DNA of 64,000 bases from Rhizobiaceae bacterium (GCA_029233925.1 JARGOX010000013.1:112056-176055); one strand, 5' to 3'; shown: positions 55,165 through 64,000, counted from the first letter of the stretch. Numbers and translations: made by a program. Notes: generated from the sequence alone by a model not told the origin.

Positions 55165-56321
55165 GCCGGGGCGCCGCCTGCAATGCCCAAGGCTTTCAGA
55201 CGTTCGAATGCATGGGCAAGGCCGAGCCCCGGCGCATCATCGAGGGTGAGTTCGCCATCGGTCACCATGGCCGGAAAAAGCGCGCTCCTGAGGACATTTT
55301 CATTGGCATCGATCTCCAGCAGGCCATCGCCGCCAACGGCGGCCAGCAGATGCGCCGAAGCGGCCAGGCCGATGCCGCCGCCCAGATAATGCGGGCAATA
55401 AAGCTTGCCGGCCGCAATCGCCTCGCGTGCCACGGGCAGCACGCCGCTGATCCCGCCCCATTTGCACAGGTCGGGCTGGATGACGCCATAGGCATTGCCG
55501 GTGATCGCCCGGCCGAATTCCTGTGCGTTCATCATGTTTTCGCCTGCCGCCAGCGGGATGGACGTTGCGGCGGCCAGCCGCTGCCAGTCTTCCGGCGGGC
55601 TGGTCGCCATCATCGGTTCTTCCAGCCAGCGCAGCGGCCAGGCTTGCAGATCCGGCACAATCTCCAGTGCTTCGTTCAGGCTCCAGGCCTGATTGGCATC
55701 GACCATCAGGCACTCATTTTCTGAAAGTGATGCGCTGATGCGGGCAATATTGTCCAGATCGCTGCTGCGATCAAAGCCGATCTTCAATTTGAAGGCGCGG
55801 TGGCCTTCGCTGCGGCAGCGTTCCACCGTCTGGACGGCCTGCGCCGGGTTGATGCCGCTGGCATAGGTGGGGATTTTTGCTGTGTCGCCGCCCAACAGCC
55901 GATAGAGCGGCAGGCCCGCGCGGCGGGCCACCAGGTCCCAAAGGGCGATATCCATGCCGGCGAGCGATTGCGCCACCGGCCCGGCCTCGCCCGACTGGAT
56001 CGCCAGCCTGGCAAATTGCCCATCCAGCGCCGCAAAACATTGTTGCGGGCTGTCGAATGATGCGCCGATGAGCGCCGGGAAGAGCACGGTTTCCAGCAGG
56101 CGGGCGCGGTGTTCGGCGCCGCAGGCGGGAAAATTGCACCAGACTTCACCCAGGCCCCGGTTGCCTTGCGTATCCTCAATCTCGACGAAGACGGCGGACC
56201 GGTCAAACATGGTGCCGAATGATGTCTTCACCGGAATGGCGCAGGCAACCCGCATGACGATTGCCTCGGCGCGCGCGATGGTGAAAGACAGATCACCATC
56301 AGCAAAGGTCGGTGACTTCAT
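55161..56321 (-). CDS. enolase-superfamily enzyme (mandelate racemase/muconate lactonizing type)
   Basis: Protein of 386 residues. The catalytic lysine pair is in FKLKIGFD, metal ligands are in VDANQAW, LEEPM and AGENM, and a histidine lies in CPHYLGGGIG, the mandelate-racemase-like set used by sugar-acid dehydratases. ATG at 56321 gives MKSPTFADGD; 56330 is an alternative. It sits about 10 bp after the nucleoside hydrolase gene and overlaps the GMC gene. Likely an acid-sugar dehydratase or epimerase; substrate not assignable from sequence. Confidence 0.85.
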   Translation of the reverse strand: MKSPTFADGDLSFTIARAEAIVMRVACAIPVKTSFGTMFDRSAVFVEIEDTQGNRGLGEVWCNFPACGAEHRARLLETVLFPALIGASFDSPQQCFAALDGQFARLAIQSGEAGPVAQSLAGMDIALWDLVARRAGLPLYRLLGGDTAKIPTYASGINPAQAVQTVERCRSEGHRAFKLKIGFDRSSDLDNIARISASLSENECLMVDANQAWSLNEALEIVPDLQAWPLRWLEEPMMATSPPEDWQRLAAATSIPLAAGENMMNAQEFGRAITGNAYGVIQPDLCKWGGISGVLPVAREAIAAGKLYCPHYLGGGIGLAASAHLLAAVGGDGLLEIDANENVLRSALFPAMVTDGELTLDDAPGLGLAHAFERLKALGIAGGAPA

Positions 56322-56331
56322 CCCAGGCATT

Positions 56332-57441
56332 TCAGGGCGCGGTCGACAGGGCGCGATAAAGATCCTCGAAGATGGCGTCGCGGTTGAGGTCAAAGGCTTC
56401 CAGCATCCTGTGCCGGTCCTCATCATGCTCCCAATAGAGGTCGTCATTCAGGATAGGCGCGCGCGTCAGATGGGTGCTGACGTATTTTTCGTCAAACAGC
56501 CATGCGACATTGATGATGTCCCAGATGACCCAGGTCTTGGTCTCCGGCTCGGTGATGGCAAACATCTCGTGCAGCGGATTGTTGGTGTAGAGGTGCCAGA
56601 GATAGTCGCCGATCGCGCCCTTGCCCTTGACGAATTTTTCCATCTCCGGATGGGAGATCTTCAGCTGCGCGCCGACATGATAGCCGGGCAGATAGACGTG
56701 GGGCACGCCACATTCGAACAGCAGTTGCGAGGCCAGCCTGTCCTGCACCAAATTGAGCGATGGCAGGTTGCAGAAGGGCGCATAGCTGGGGAAGGACGCG
56801 GTCCATACCACCACGATATTGTCGATGATGTCGGGCGCCAGCAGCAGGGCGGAGGCAATATTGGTCAGGGCGCCCATGGCCAGAATATAGAGCGGACCAT
56901 CGTCGCGTTTGCGTGCCTGATTGATGATGAATTGTACCGAGGGTGAATCGATCGGCTTGTCCAGGTCGCTCAGATAGGTCGGCGCGCCGCGAAACACCTT
57001 GCCTTCGGATGGCACGCCACATTTGTCAAAGACCCGCAGGATCTCCTGATAGGAAAGTTCGGCGCCTTCGGTCGGGTTGACGAAACGCACGTCTTCGGCT
57101 TTCCGGCCGGTTTTTATGATGCGTTCGGCCCAGCCGCCCAGGCCGCCCATGAAGGTCTCTTCAACGGCGTTTTTCGGGCCGCCATTGCGCAGGATCTGCA
57201 CCGACCTGATCAGATTGTCGCGGTGATGCTGAAAGGAAAAGGGCACGGCGGTGACGCCTTCCAAACGCAGTCTGCCCGGCGACAGAAGGGCCCAGGCGAG
57301 CGCATATTGGTCGTCAATCTCATTGGCCGTATCGGTGTCGATGATGACGCGGGCATTGGCGCCGGGCCGCGCCAGACGCGCCTGCATGAGCGCATCATCC
57401 AGCACGGGGAAGCGGGATTTTATGTCAAAAACGGATGTCAT
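56332..57441 (-). CDS. nucleoside hydrolase (IUNH family)
   Basis: N-ribohydrolase of 369 residues. The calcium-binding active-site motif DTDTANEIDDQYALAWAL lies near residue 36, and a second conserved region (LAMGALTNIASALLLAPDI) near 180. Longer than classic 310-residue enzymes. It lies 10 bp after the permease gene in one operon with an ABC importer, so the imported compound may be a nucleoside or glycoside. Confidence 0.87.
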   Translation of the reverse strand: MTSVFDIKSRFPVLDDALMQARLARPGANARVIIDTDTANEIDDQYALAWALLSPGRLRLEGVTAVPFSFQHHRDNLIRSVQILRNGGPKNAVEETFMGGLGGWAERIIKTGRKAEDVRFVNPTEGAELSYQEILRVFDKCGVPSEGKVFRGAPTYLSDLDKPIDSPSVQFIINQARKRDDGPLYILAMGALTNIASALLLAPDIIDNIVVVWTASFPSYAPFCNLPSLNLVQDRLASQLLFECGVPHVYLPGYHVGAQLKISHPEMEKFVKGKGAIGDYLWHLYTNNPLHEMFAITEPETKTWVIWDIINVAWLFDEKYVSTHLTRAPILNDDLYWEHDEDRHRMLEAFDLNRDAIFEDLYRALSTAP

Positions 57442-57450
57442 AAGCGTTCC

Positions 57451-58314
57451 TTAATTTCCAAAGCCCTTGCCAAAGGCCTCTTCCTTGATGAAGCGCTCGG
57501 TGACGAGCAGCAGGATGATGCCGGGCACGGTGACGAGCAAAGTGATGCCGGCCGCCGATGCATCCAGCGTGCCGCCTGCAATCTTGGAGAACAGCAGCGT
57601 TGGCAGGGTGATGATCTTGCCCTGGCCCAGAAAGAAGGTGAGCAGGAAGATATTGGTCGAGACGAGGAAGGTGAAAAGCGCCCCGGCGACGACGCCGGGG
57701 ATCAGCATCGGCAAGGTGACCAGCCGCAGCACCTGCCAGCGGTTGGCCCCCAGAATCATCGCCTGTTCCTCGAAGTCCCTGCCCAGACCCTGATAGACGG
57801 CGGTGAGCATGCGGATCATGTAGGGGATGGTCGGGATCAGATGGGCAATGATGATGCCGATGTAGCTGCCGGCCAGTCCGAGCCGGATGAAGATCATCAA
57901 GAGCGCGATGCCGATGGCCGCTTCCGGCACGATCAGCGGCATGGACAGAAAGAATTCGAAGGCCGGTTTGCCGCGAAAGTTCTCGCGGGCCAGCACCCGG
58001 GCCGCCGGCAGACAGATGGCCAGGCAGATCACGGTGACGACAAGGCCGATGAACACGGTGTTGATCGTCGCTTCCAGCATGCGGCTGTAGGGCGACAGGA
58101 CATAATCCCAGGCCAGCGGCAGCATGGATTTTTCCCGTTGCTCCAGCCACCAGGTGCTGGGCAGCAGATCAGGCCAGGCCCAGCGAAAGGCAAAGCTTTG
58201 TATGATCAGCGGAATGAACGGCCCGAGGATAAATCCGGCAAACAGCAGGAGATAGATCTTCTGAAAGGGCGACAGGCGCGTGTTCAGCGCGGATGTGGCT
58301 TTGCGGCGACGCAT
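57451..58314 (-). CDS. ABC transporter permease (PotC/YnjC type)
   Basis: Six-helix permease of 287 residues with the EAA loop (EEQAMILGANRWQVLRLVTLPML near residue 195). ATG at 58314 is placed by GGGAGG upstream and follows the previous permease stop at once. Pairs with the second permease, YnjB-like binding protein and ATPase. Confidence 0.88.
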   Translation of the reverse strand: MRRRKATSALNTRLSPFQKIYLLLFAGFILGPFIPLIIQSFAFRWAWPDLLPSTWWLEQREKSMLPLAWDYVLSPYSRMLEATINTVFIGLVVTVICLAICLPAARVLARENFRGKPAFEFFLSMPLIVPEAAIGIALLMIFIRLGLAGSYIGIIIAHLIPTIPYMIRMLTAVYQGLGRDFEEQAMILGANRWQVLRLVTLPMLIPGVVAGALFTFLVSTNIFLLTFFLGQGKIITLPTLLFSKIAGGTLDASAAGITLLVTVPGIILLLVTERFIKEEAFGKGFGN

Positions 58315-58315
58315 C

Positions 58316-59227
58316 TCAGTTCCTCCCGATGCGCCGCTCATAGCGACGATAGAGTGCCAGATATGTGAAGAGGATTCCGCTGGCGATCAGGGCGATCGAT
58401 ACAACGGTTGCCATGCCCTGAAGCTGCAGGGTGTAATCCGCGTCATTGAAGTATCGCCAGGCGACCACAGGCAGCGTATCGGGGTAGCCGCCGCCCAGAA
58501 TGAAGGGGGCTTCAAAGGCGCCGATATTGAAGGCGAAGATGATCAGGGTCGACGAGACGATGCCGGGCAGGATCTGCGGCAGTGTCACCTGGAAAAAGGT
58601 CTGCCAGCGGCTGGCGCCCAAAATGGTCGCGGCTTCTTCCGTCTCGCGGCCCACACCAAGCAGCACCGCATAGATGGTCAGCGTGACAAAGGGGGCCTGT
58701 TTCCACACATAGACAGCGATGATGCCCCAGCCGTAGTGGGTCTTGAGGATCTGCGGGAATTCGGAGGGGTCGCTGATCAATCCGGCAAAGGCGGCCAGAC
58801 GCGACAGCATGCCGCCATTGCCGAGCATGATGACGGCCAGGGCGATGCCGACCGTATAGGGGATCATCAGCGGCAGTTTGTAGAGATATTTATACAGCGA
58901 TTTGCCGGGAAACATGCGCACCATGGCCAGCGCCAGCAGGACGCCCATAACGAGCGAGATGAAGGTGGCCATCAGGGCGTAATAGAGTGTCAGCGCCAGC
59001 GATTGCCAGAAGGAATAGGATCCCCAGAGCGCGCCGAAATAGCTGAAATCGGGGAATGTGTTGACGCCAAACCAGGGCGCAAAGCCCAGTGATTGCAGGA
59101 CTGCCAGAACCAGGGCGCCGCCAAACAGGATCGTCAGGACGGAAAAGACCGGCAGCAGTTGCAGCATCATCCAAAGGCGTTCACGGCGGTGACGGGCCAG
59201 TTCGGGAGGCTTGGGGTTTTTCATCAC
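58316..59227 (-). CDS. ABC transporter permease (PotB type)
   Basis: Six-helix permease of 303 residues with the EAA loop ETEEAATILGASRWQTFFQVTLPQI near residue 205. Second integral subunit of the importer. It lies 63 bp after the binding-protein gene and directly before the other permease gene. Confidence 0.88.
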   Translation of the reverse strand: MMKNPKPPELARHRRERLWMMLQLLPVFSVLTILFGGALVLAVLQSLGFAPWFGVNTFPDFSYFGALWGSYSFWQSLALTLYYALMATFISLVMGVLLALAMVRMFPGKSLYKYLYKLPLMIPYTVGIALAVIMLGNGGMLSRLAAFAGLISDPSEFPQILKTHYGWGIIAVYVWKQAPFVTLTIYAVLLGVGRETEEAATILGASRWQTFFQVTLPQILPGIVSSTLIIFAFNIGAFEAPFILGGGYPDTLPVVAWRYFNDADYTLQLQGMATVVSIALIASGILFTYLALYRRYERRIGRN

Positions 59228-59290
59228 ACGCGCCTTGTAAAGAAAGGAAGGGCAGCGCCCCGGAACAAATTCCGGAGCGCCACAGGGAGA

Positions 59291-60640
59291 CTATTTGGAC
59301 AGGTTCTCCACAGCACGCTTGACGATCACATCGATCGGATCGGTGCTGTCGCGTTCGATATATTCGAGCCATGTGGCTTCGATGACATCGACCAGCGTCG
59401 CGTTGGTGTCTGGTGCGGCATTGGCATCCAGATCGGCCTGGGTGAGACCAACCAAACCGGGTGAGGCTGCTGCCAGGCTTGCCGCTTCAGCTTCGCTCAG
59501 CTTCCAGGGATCGATACCGGGAGGCATGCCTGTTCCCTGCAATTTGCTCGTCTGGGATTCCACCGATGACATGTAGTTGGTCATGATCAGGGCCGCTGCG
59601 GGGTTGGGCGCATTGGCCGGAATGGCAAGATAGTTCTTGTTCTTGATCATGTTGCCTTCGGGGAAGACGAACTGTTCCGCAGCTTCCGGATAGGTGCCCT
59701 GGGCAAGGCCCGTGGCGACCGCAAACATGCCGAACTTGCAGTTGAAATCAACTTCGCCGTTGAGGAACATGCCGTCCAGCGCAGAAGGATCTTCCGGATA
59801 GCGCGGGGTGCCGCCATTGGCATCCAGCAGGACGGGCTCGAGCGCCTTGAGGTATTCCAGACCCGGCGTGATCAGTCGCGCCAGTTCCTCGGCGCCAATC
59901 ACATCGATGGATTCCTGGAACGCCGCAGCGCCCGTGCCGTCGGGATTATGCGCATAGATGGTGGCCTGAACGAATGTGTTGCCGATATAGTGCGGCGGCT
60001 TCACATAGGTGAACTTGCCGGGGGTCTTGTCGAGATAGGCCTTGAGTTCGGCAAAGGTGTGCGGCACGTCAGCGGCCGCGACGCGGTCCGTGTTGACGGC
60101 GCAGACATATTGCTCGCCGGACCATGGCACTTCCGCGCCACCCGTTTCGACACCAAAGTCACGCAGGTTCATCTGGGAGCGTGGGTCTTCGGCGTTCCAT
60201 TCGATGAATTTGCTGTTGGGCAATTTGGGTGCAAATGCGCCAAACAGGGCATTCTGCCGCTTCAGCGTGGCGAAGTTTTCGCCGTTCAGCCAGATGGCGT
60301 CAACACTGCCTTCGCCAGGGCCCTTGCCGGCAGCCATTTCGGCCAGGACAAGATCAACGGCGTCTTTTGTGCCGGTGATGCGCACGGGGTTCAAGGTGAC
60401 ACCCTCTTCGGCCAGGGCCGGCGCTACGGTGCGGTCCATCCAGATGTTGATCGGATCGCTGCCACCCCAATAGTAGAGGTTTACAGTGCCTTCCTTCTTG
60501 GCGCGTTCCTGAACGGCCTGCCAATCCACATTGCCTGCGATAAAGCCATCGCGGAAGGCGGTGGCTTCGGGATCTTCGGCCATTGCCCCACCAGCCACAA
60601 GGCTGACGGAGAGCGAAAGGCCTATAAAGAGTTTTTTCAT
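59291..60640 (-). CDS. ABC transporter substrate-binding protein (YnjB-like)
   Basis: Periplasmic protein of 449 residues with an N-terminal signal peptide (LFIGLSLSVSLVAGGAMA). It resembles the YnjB group: WQAVQERAKKEGTVNLYYWGG, then AIWLNGENFATLKRQ and PWSGEQYVCAVNTDR. Longer than spermidine-binding PotD. YnjB-type ligands are poorly known. First membrane-system gene after the ATPase (22 bp). Confidence 0.87.
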   Translation of the reverse strand: MKKLFIGLSLSVSLVAGGAMAEDPEATAFRDGFIAGNVDWQAVQERAKKEGTVNLYYWGGSDPINIWMDRTVAPALAEEGVTLNPVRITGTKDAVDLVLAEMAAGKGPGEGSVDAIWLNGENFATLKRQNALFGAFAPKLPNSKFIEWNAEDPRSQMNLRDFGVETGGAEVPWSGEQYVCAVNTDRVAAADVPHTFAELKAYLDKTPGKFTYVKPPHYIGNTFVQATIYAHNPDGTGAAAFQESIDVIGAEELARLITPGLEYLKALEPVLLDANGGTPRYPEDPSALDGMFLNGEVDFNCKFGMFAVATGLAQGTYPEAAEQFVFPEGNMIKNKNYLAIPANAPNPAAALIMTNYMSSVESQTSKLQGTGMPPGIDPWKLSEAEAASLAAASPGLVGLTQADLDANAAPDTNATLVDVIEATWLEYIERDSTDPIDVIVKRAVENLSK

Positions 60641-60662
60641 GCTTTTTCCTCCAGTTGTCGTC

Positions 60663-61721
60663 TTAAGCCGCTTCTGGAATGAGCCAGATGCGGTCCGGTT
60701 GTATATTCAGCCAGACCTGTTGTCCGATCTCGACCAAACGCCGTGATTGTTCGGTCACGATGATTTTCTCATCACCACAGGTGACCGAATAGTTGACTGT
60801 TGCGCCGAAAAACTCGCGGGCCGTAACGACACCGGCGAATGTATTGTCGGCGGGGGCCTCTTCGGCAGTCAGCAACAGATCGATGACTTCACTGCGCAAA
60901 ATGACCGAGGCATTGCGCGAGCCCTGGCCAATTTCGTCCGGGCCAAGCTTCAGGGTGGTGAAGCTGGTTTGCGCCTGCCCGGAGGCATCGACTTTTGCGG
61001 TGAAAATATTGGTCGCGCCCATGAAGTCGGCAATCTTGATGCTGTTGGGGCGCTGATAGAGCGCATCGGGCGCATCATATTGCGCCAGATGACCATCAAA
61101 GATCACCGCGACCCGGTCGGCCAGTTCCATCGCCTCGACCTGATCGTGGGTCACGAAGATCGTGGTGATGCCCAGGCGCTTTTGCAGGGCGCGGATAAAG
61201 CGCCGCATTTCGCCGCGCAACTTGGTGTCGAGATTGGCCAGCGGCTCGTCCATCATCAGGACAGAGGGCTTGGTGATCAGGGTGCGGGCAATGGCGACAC
61301 GCTGCATCTGTCCACCCGATAGCTGGGCGGGAAAACGATGGCGGAATTCGTTCAATTGCACGACGTCGAGAATTTCCTGCAGGCGCTCTTCGATTTCCGG
61401 GCGCGGCGTGCCTCTGACCTTCAGGCCGAAAGCGACGTTCTTTTCCACCGACATATGGGGAAACAGGGCGTAGCGCTGGAACACCATGCCGACGTTGCGG
61501 TCCTGCACCGGCACTTCCGAGACATCCTTGTCGTCGAACAGGATGCTGCCGAAGGAGGGCACTTCCAGACCTGAAATCATCCGCAGGGTTGTTGTCTTGC
61601 CGCAGCCGGAAGGGCCGAGCAAAGCAACCAGTTCGCCGGATGCGATTTCAAGATCAATGTTCTCGATTGCGGTGAAAGCACCGAAATCTTTTCGAACTCC
61701 CTTGAGTTGGACCTTGGTCAA
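60663..61721 (-). CDS. ABC transporter ATP-binding protein (PotA/FbpC type)
   Basis: ABC ATPase of 352 residues: Walker A GPSGCGKTT near residue 37, signature LSGGQMQRVAIARTL, Walker B VLMMDEPLANLD, then a C-terminal TOBE domain from about 240. Start lies 34 bp downstream of the perfect GntR-type palindrome. First gene of the transporter and catabolic operon. Confidence 0.92.
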   Translation of the reverse strand: MTKVQLKGVRKDFGAFTAIENIDLEIASGELVALLGPSGCGKTTTLRMISGLEVPSFGSILFDDKDVSEVPVQDRNVGMVFQRYALFPHMSVEKNVAFGLKVRGTPRPEIEERLQEILDVVQLNEFRHRFPAQLSGGQMQRVAIARTLITKPSVLMMDEPLANLDTKLRGEMRRFIRALQKRLGITTIFVTHDQVEAMELADRVAVIFDGHLAQYDAPDALYQRPNSIKIADFMGATNIFTAKVDASGQAQTSFTTLKLGPDEIGQGSRNASVILRSEVIDLLLTAEEAPADNTFAGVVTAREFFGATVNYSVTCGDEKIIVTEQSRRLVEIGQQVWLNIQPDRIWLIPEAA

Positions 61722-61754
61722 CGCCTACTCCCTATTGGCGAAATGATAGCAATC

Positions 61755-61772
61755 AATTTGTTAATACAAATT
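61755..61772. promoter_or_regulatory. perfect palindrome, probable GntR/HutC operator
   Basis: AATTTGT-TAAT-ACAAATT, an 18-bp perfect dyad whose GT-N4-AC core fits operators of the HutC subfamily of GntR regulators. It lies between the isomerase-fold gene and the ATPase gene, in the promoter region of the latter. The regulator is probably the GntR/UTRA protein at the right window edge. Confidence 0.75.
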
Positions 61773-61819
61773 ATCGGGTTCATGCTGCGCCTTGTCAACA
61801 CAAAAGATAGGCAACATGC

Positions 61820-63235
61820 CTAAAATGACGGCAAACCGTCGTGGGCGGGCAACACGCCCAGCGGTTGCATGGCGCACCAGGCGCCAAATTCCTCGAATGT
61901 GGAGCGCCAGTTTCCGGGCACCAGAACAAAGTGGTGCTCCAGTCCATGTTCCATGACGGTGGTGACGATATCGGCTGCCGTGCAGGGTCCGGTGCGGCTG
62001 GAAAAATCGCCAACCCAGCCGCGACAGCCGGTAAAGCCCGATTGCGCATGGGCCCCGACATGGCCGGCAATTGCAAATTGCGCCTCGCCGTGACGGGCAA
62101 CGCGCACCACCGTGACGTCTCCCTCGGCAAATTCATAATCGGCAATGGCGCCGAAAATCGGACCTTCCGGCGTGCCGCGCCCGATCATCGGATGGTTGAT
62201 CCAGGTGGGGGCCTTGCCGGCCATGTAAAGCGGGCCGCCGCCGCCGTGCCACATCAGGATCTGATCATTCTCCAGATCCGGCGAGGTCATGTCCAGCAGG
62301 CAGCCCAATTTACCGGTCATCGCCCTGATGGCCAATTGGGTCACAGCGCCCAGAATATCGCCTTCGGAGGCGACGGGAAGCCGGTCGACCTCCTCCAGCC
62401 AGCTGAAGGCGGCGCCCGGATGCATGCCGGGATCGGCCTGCAGGGCCGGCCAGTCCGACACCGTCAGCGCATCGTTATGGCCGTCGCGGGCAATGGCGCG
62501 CAGCGCCAGGGCCGCGCGCGCCGTCAGGTCCATTTGCGCGTCGGACACACCATCGACGGCGGCAGCAGCCGTCATCAGGGCCAGTTCGTCAGCGACCGCA
62601 TCAGGGGCAAAGCCGCGCATGCGGCCGGTCATGCCATGGATATCGATATGTTCAACGCTGACGCCGAGGGCGCGCATCAGCCGGTCGGAGGAGACCTCCA
62701 TATTGTAGAACGTCGGCGCCAGACCGCCGACCATGCCGATCCGCGCGCCAAGCAGCGCCTGGCGGGCACTCAGGGCGCGAAAGCTCTGTGTCAGCCGGGC
62801 CTGCAGGGCGGGATCCTGCGGTGCGCCGTGATACCATTGCACCGGATGTTTGTGCAGATCGCGCACGCCGCGCACAATCGACATCGACATGTTGAGCGAT
62901 ACGAAATTGTTCAGTTGCACATCGCCGGTGAGCACGGGTTCGGGCGTCGACCATACGCCCATCGGGATGTTGTAGCGGGCGATTTCCCGCGCCACATCGC
63001 CCATGGTAAAGCCGCCATGCAGCAGCAGGATGAAATCCGCGCCCTTAGCCAGACAGGCGTCCACAGCCCGGCGTGCATCGGCCCCATCGATGGGGATATC
63101 CGGCGCCTCGACGATTGTCAGGCCTTCGCGCGACGCCAATTCATCCAGCATCGCCCGGGCAGCGTCAAAGACACCATGCTTTTTGGGGAAATAGCTGGGA
63201 AGCGAGGCGTTGATGAGGCCGATTGTCAAAGCCAT
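61820..63235 (-). CDS. L-fucose/L-arabinose isomerase-fold protein
   Basis: Protein of 471 residues. The N-terminal part is a Rossmann-like domain (ADFILLLHGGFTMGDVAREIARY) followed by MGVWSTPEPVLTGDVQLNNFVSLNMSMS, as in the fucose/arabinose isomerase superfamily. Metal residues may lie in DMTSPDLENDQILMWHGGGG near residue 320. It is not a clear FucI or AraA. It is the first full gene after the GntR regulator (17-bp gap). Likely interconverts an aldose/ketose of the operon's substrate. Confidence 0.75.
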   Translation of the reverse strand: MALTIGLINASLPSYFPKKHGVFDAARAMLDELASREGLTIVEAPDIPIDGADARRAVDACLAKGADFILLLHGGFTMGDVAREIARYNIPMGVWSTPEPVLTGDVQLNNFVSLNMSMSIVRGVRDLHKHPVQWYHGAPQDPALQARLTQSFRALSARQALLGARIGMVGGLAPTFYNMEVSSDRLMRALGVSVEHIDIHGMTGRMRGFAPDAVADELALMTAAAAVDGVSDAQMDLTARAALALRAIARDGHNDALTVSDWPALQADPGMHPGAAFSWLEEVDRLPVASEGDILGAVTQLAIRAMTGKLGCLLDMTSPDLENDQILMWHGGGGPLYMAGKAPTWINHPMIGRGTPEGPIFGAIADYEFAEGDVTVVRVARHGEAQFAIAGHVGAHAQSGFTGCRGWVGDFSSRTGPCTAADIVTTVMEHGLEHHFVLVPGNWRSTFEEFGAWCAMQPLGVLPAHDGLPSF

Positions 63236-63252
63236 GTCTGGGTTCCTGTCTG

Positions 63253-63999
63253 TTACGCGCCGGTTTTCTGAGGGCTGCCGCCGGTGAGGTCAAAATTGAT
63301 GGGGCCTTCGCGATAGACCTGATCGAAAAAAACCGGATTGTCGTCGAGATCAAAGGCGGTGCAGGCCTGGGAGAGAATGGCCACATTCGACTGGATGCCC
63401 AGATGGGCGGCAATATCCGGCGAGGCGATCACGCTGTCGACGGTTTCGCAGGCGCGTTTCCATTCCAGGCCAAAGCGGTTCATCAGGATGCGCAGGATCG
63501 ATTGATTTTGCCCGGTCTCGGGAAAATCATCGACGCTCAATCCCTGCACCAGACGTTCCGGAATCCAGGTCAGCGTCAGCAATCGCGGCTTGCCGTCAAC
63601 GGTGCGCACGCGGCGCACAAGCACCAGTGGTTCGTCAAACAGGGATTGAACCGTTGCGGGAAGATCATCGGTATGACGCTCGATGCCGATCAGCCGCGCA
63701 CCGGGAATGCGTCCTTCGGTCAGCACCTGATCGGTGAAAGAGACGAGACAGGTTGAAGAGGGCGGCGACAGGGTCGAGACGATGTAGCCGCTGCCCTGCC
63801 GGGAGGTCAGATAGCCGGCATGCACCAGAAGCTCAAGGGCCTTGCGCACGGTGACGCGGCTCACCTTGAAGGTTTTCGACAGGGCGTCTTCGGTGGGCAG
63901 GCGGGTGCCGACCGAATACATGCCCGCATCAATGCGGCCCAGCAATTCATCATGAACGGTCTGGTATTTGGGTACAGTTTGATGGTTGGCTACTGGCGA
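63253..63999 (-). CDS. GntR-family regulator with UTRA domain, 5' truncated
   Basis: Winged-helix regulator. The helix-turn-helix (GTRLPTEDALSKTFKVSRVTVRKALELLV) is followed by a UTRA ligand domain (about 75-230), as in the HutC subfamily. A TTG at 63945 is the first start-like codon, but the frame stays open to the window edge and reads PKYQTVHDELLGRIDAG there, the normal GntR N-terminal helix. The true start therefore lies beyond the window. Probable repressor of the downstream operon through the palindrome at 61755. Confidence 0.85.
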   Translation of the reverse strand, partial: SPVANHQTVPKYQTVHDELLGRIDAGMYSVGTRLPTEDALSKTFKVSRVTVRKALELLVHAGYLTSRQGSGYIVSTLSPPSSTCLVSFTDQVLTEGRIPGARLIGIERHTDDLPATVQSLFDEPLVLVRRVRTVDGKPRLLTLTWIPERLVQGLSVDDFPETGQNQSILRILMNRFGLEWKRACETVDSVIASPDIAAHLGIQSNVAILSQACTAFDLDDNPVFFDQVYREGPINFDLTGGSPQKTGA

Positions 64000-64000
64000 G

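Noticed and set aside
61841-63271. Long plus-strand open frame opposite the isomerase-fold gene
   Set aside because: Its composition (His-, Gln-, Arg-rich without motifs) is that of an antisense shadow of a GC-rich gene.

Overview
The window is a chromosomal stretch of an alphaproteobacterium, most likely of the order Hyphomicrobiales (Rhizobiales). The evidence is the block phaA-phaB, SUV3-type helicase, S4-domain protein, 7Fe-8S ferredoxin, CarD-type regulator and RpoH2-type sigma factor in the order I recall from rhizobia and their relatives, plus CtrA-type (TTAA-N7-TTAA) and CcrM-type (GANTC) sites. No rRNA, tRNA, CRISPR array, transposase or recognisable integrase was seen. The window cuts two genes: phaA at the left edge and a GntR regulator at the right edge.

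Region 1 (1-13.4 kb), core genome: poly-3-hydroxybutyrate precursor synthesis (phaA, phaB), a gene-free 1.3-kb tandem repeat array, the helicase/S4/ferredoxin/CarD/RpoH2 block, a membrane GGDEF-EAL protein and an M48 lipoprotein protease. The array is the most unusual non-coding element: three full units and one decayed unit of about 370-410 bp. Each full unit has a 161-bp conserved block that ends in a CtrA-type box and carries a fixed-spacing triplet of GANTC sites.

Region 2 (13.5-27.9 kb), metabolic core: a TPP-riboswitch-controlled thiBPQ thiamine importer on the minus strand, diverging from thiamine pyrophosphokinase; an ABC-F protein; a MoxR ATPase and its VWA partner separated by metA and a GNAT gene; an aldose-1-epimerase-like protein; a racemase-fold protein lacking both catalytic cysteines; and a LysR/permease divergent pair.

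Region 3 (27.9-45.8 kb), accessory: a TetR-controlled shikimate/quinate catabolic locus (alpha/beta hydrolase, DUF3237 protein, shikimate dehydrogenase, TRAP transporter, 3-dehydroshikimate dehydratase fused to an HPPD-like domain), a SWIM-SNF2 helicase, and a redox cluster (AraC, cupin, flavin monooxygenase, berberine-bridge-type oxidase, GlxA-type AraC). The last 68 bp of the 26.9-27.9 kb permease gene recur at 45,762-45,829, so this region is bracketed by a duplicated gene tail.

Region 4 (45.8-53.3 kb): a low-molecular-weight phosphatase and a LysR/MFS pair, then a 3.6-kb cassette of four orphan genes (an HNH endonuclease-like protein, a two-helix membrane protein with a HEPN/DUF4145-like tail, and two unknowns). 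It is bracketed by copies of the chaC 3' end, a second case of gene-tail duplication around accessory DNA.

Region 5 (53.5-64 kb): a minus-strand catabolic gene set comprising GntR/UTRA regulator, fucose-isomerase-fold protein, ABC importer (ATPase, YnjB-like binding protein, two permeases), nucleoside hydrolase, enolase-superfamily dehydratase and GMC oxidoreductase. A perfect GntR-type palindrome lies upstream of the transporter genes. The pathway chemistry is not obvious from known operons.
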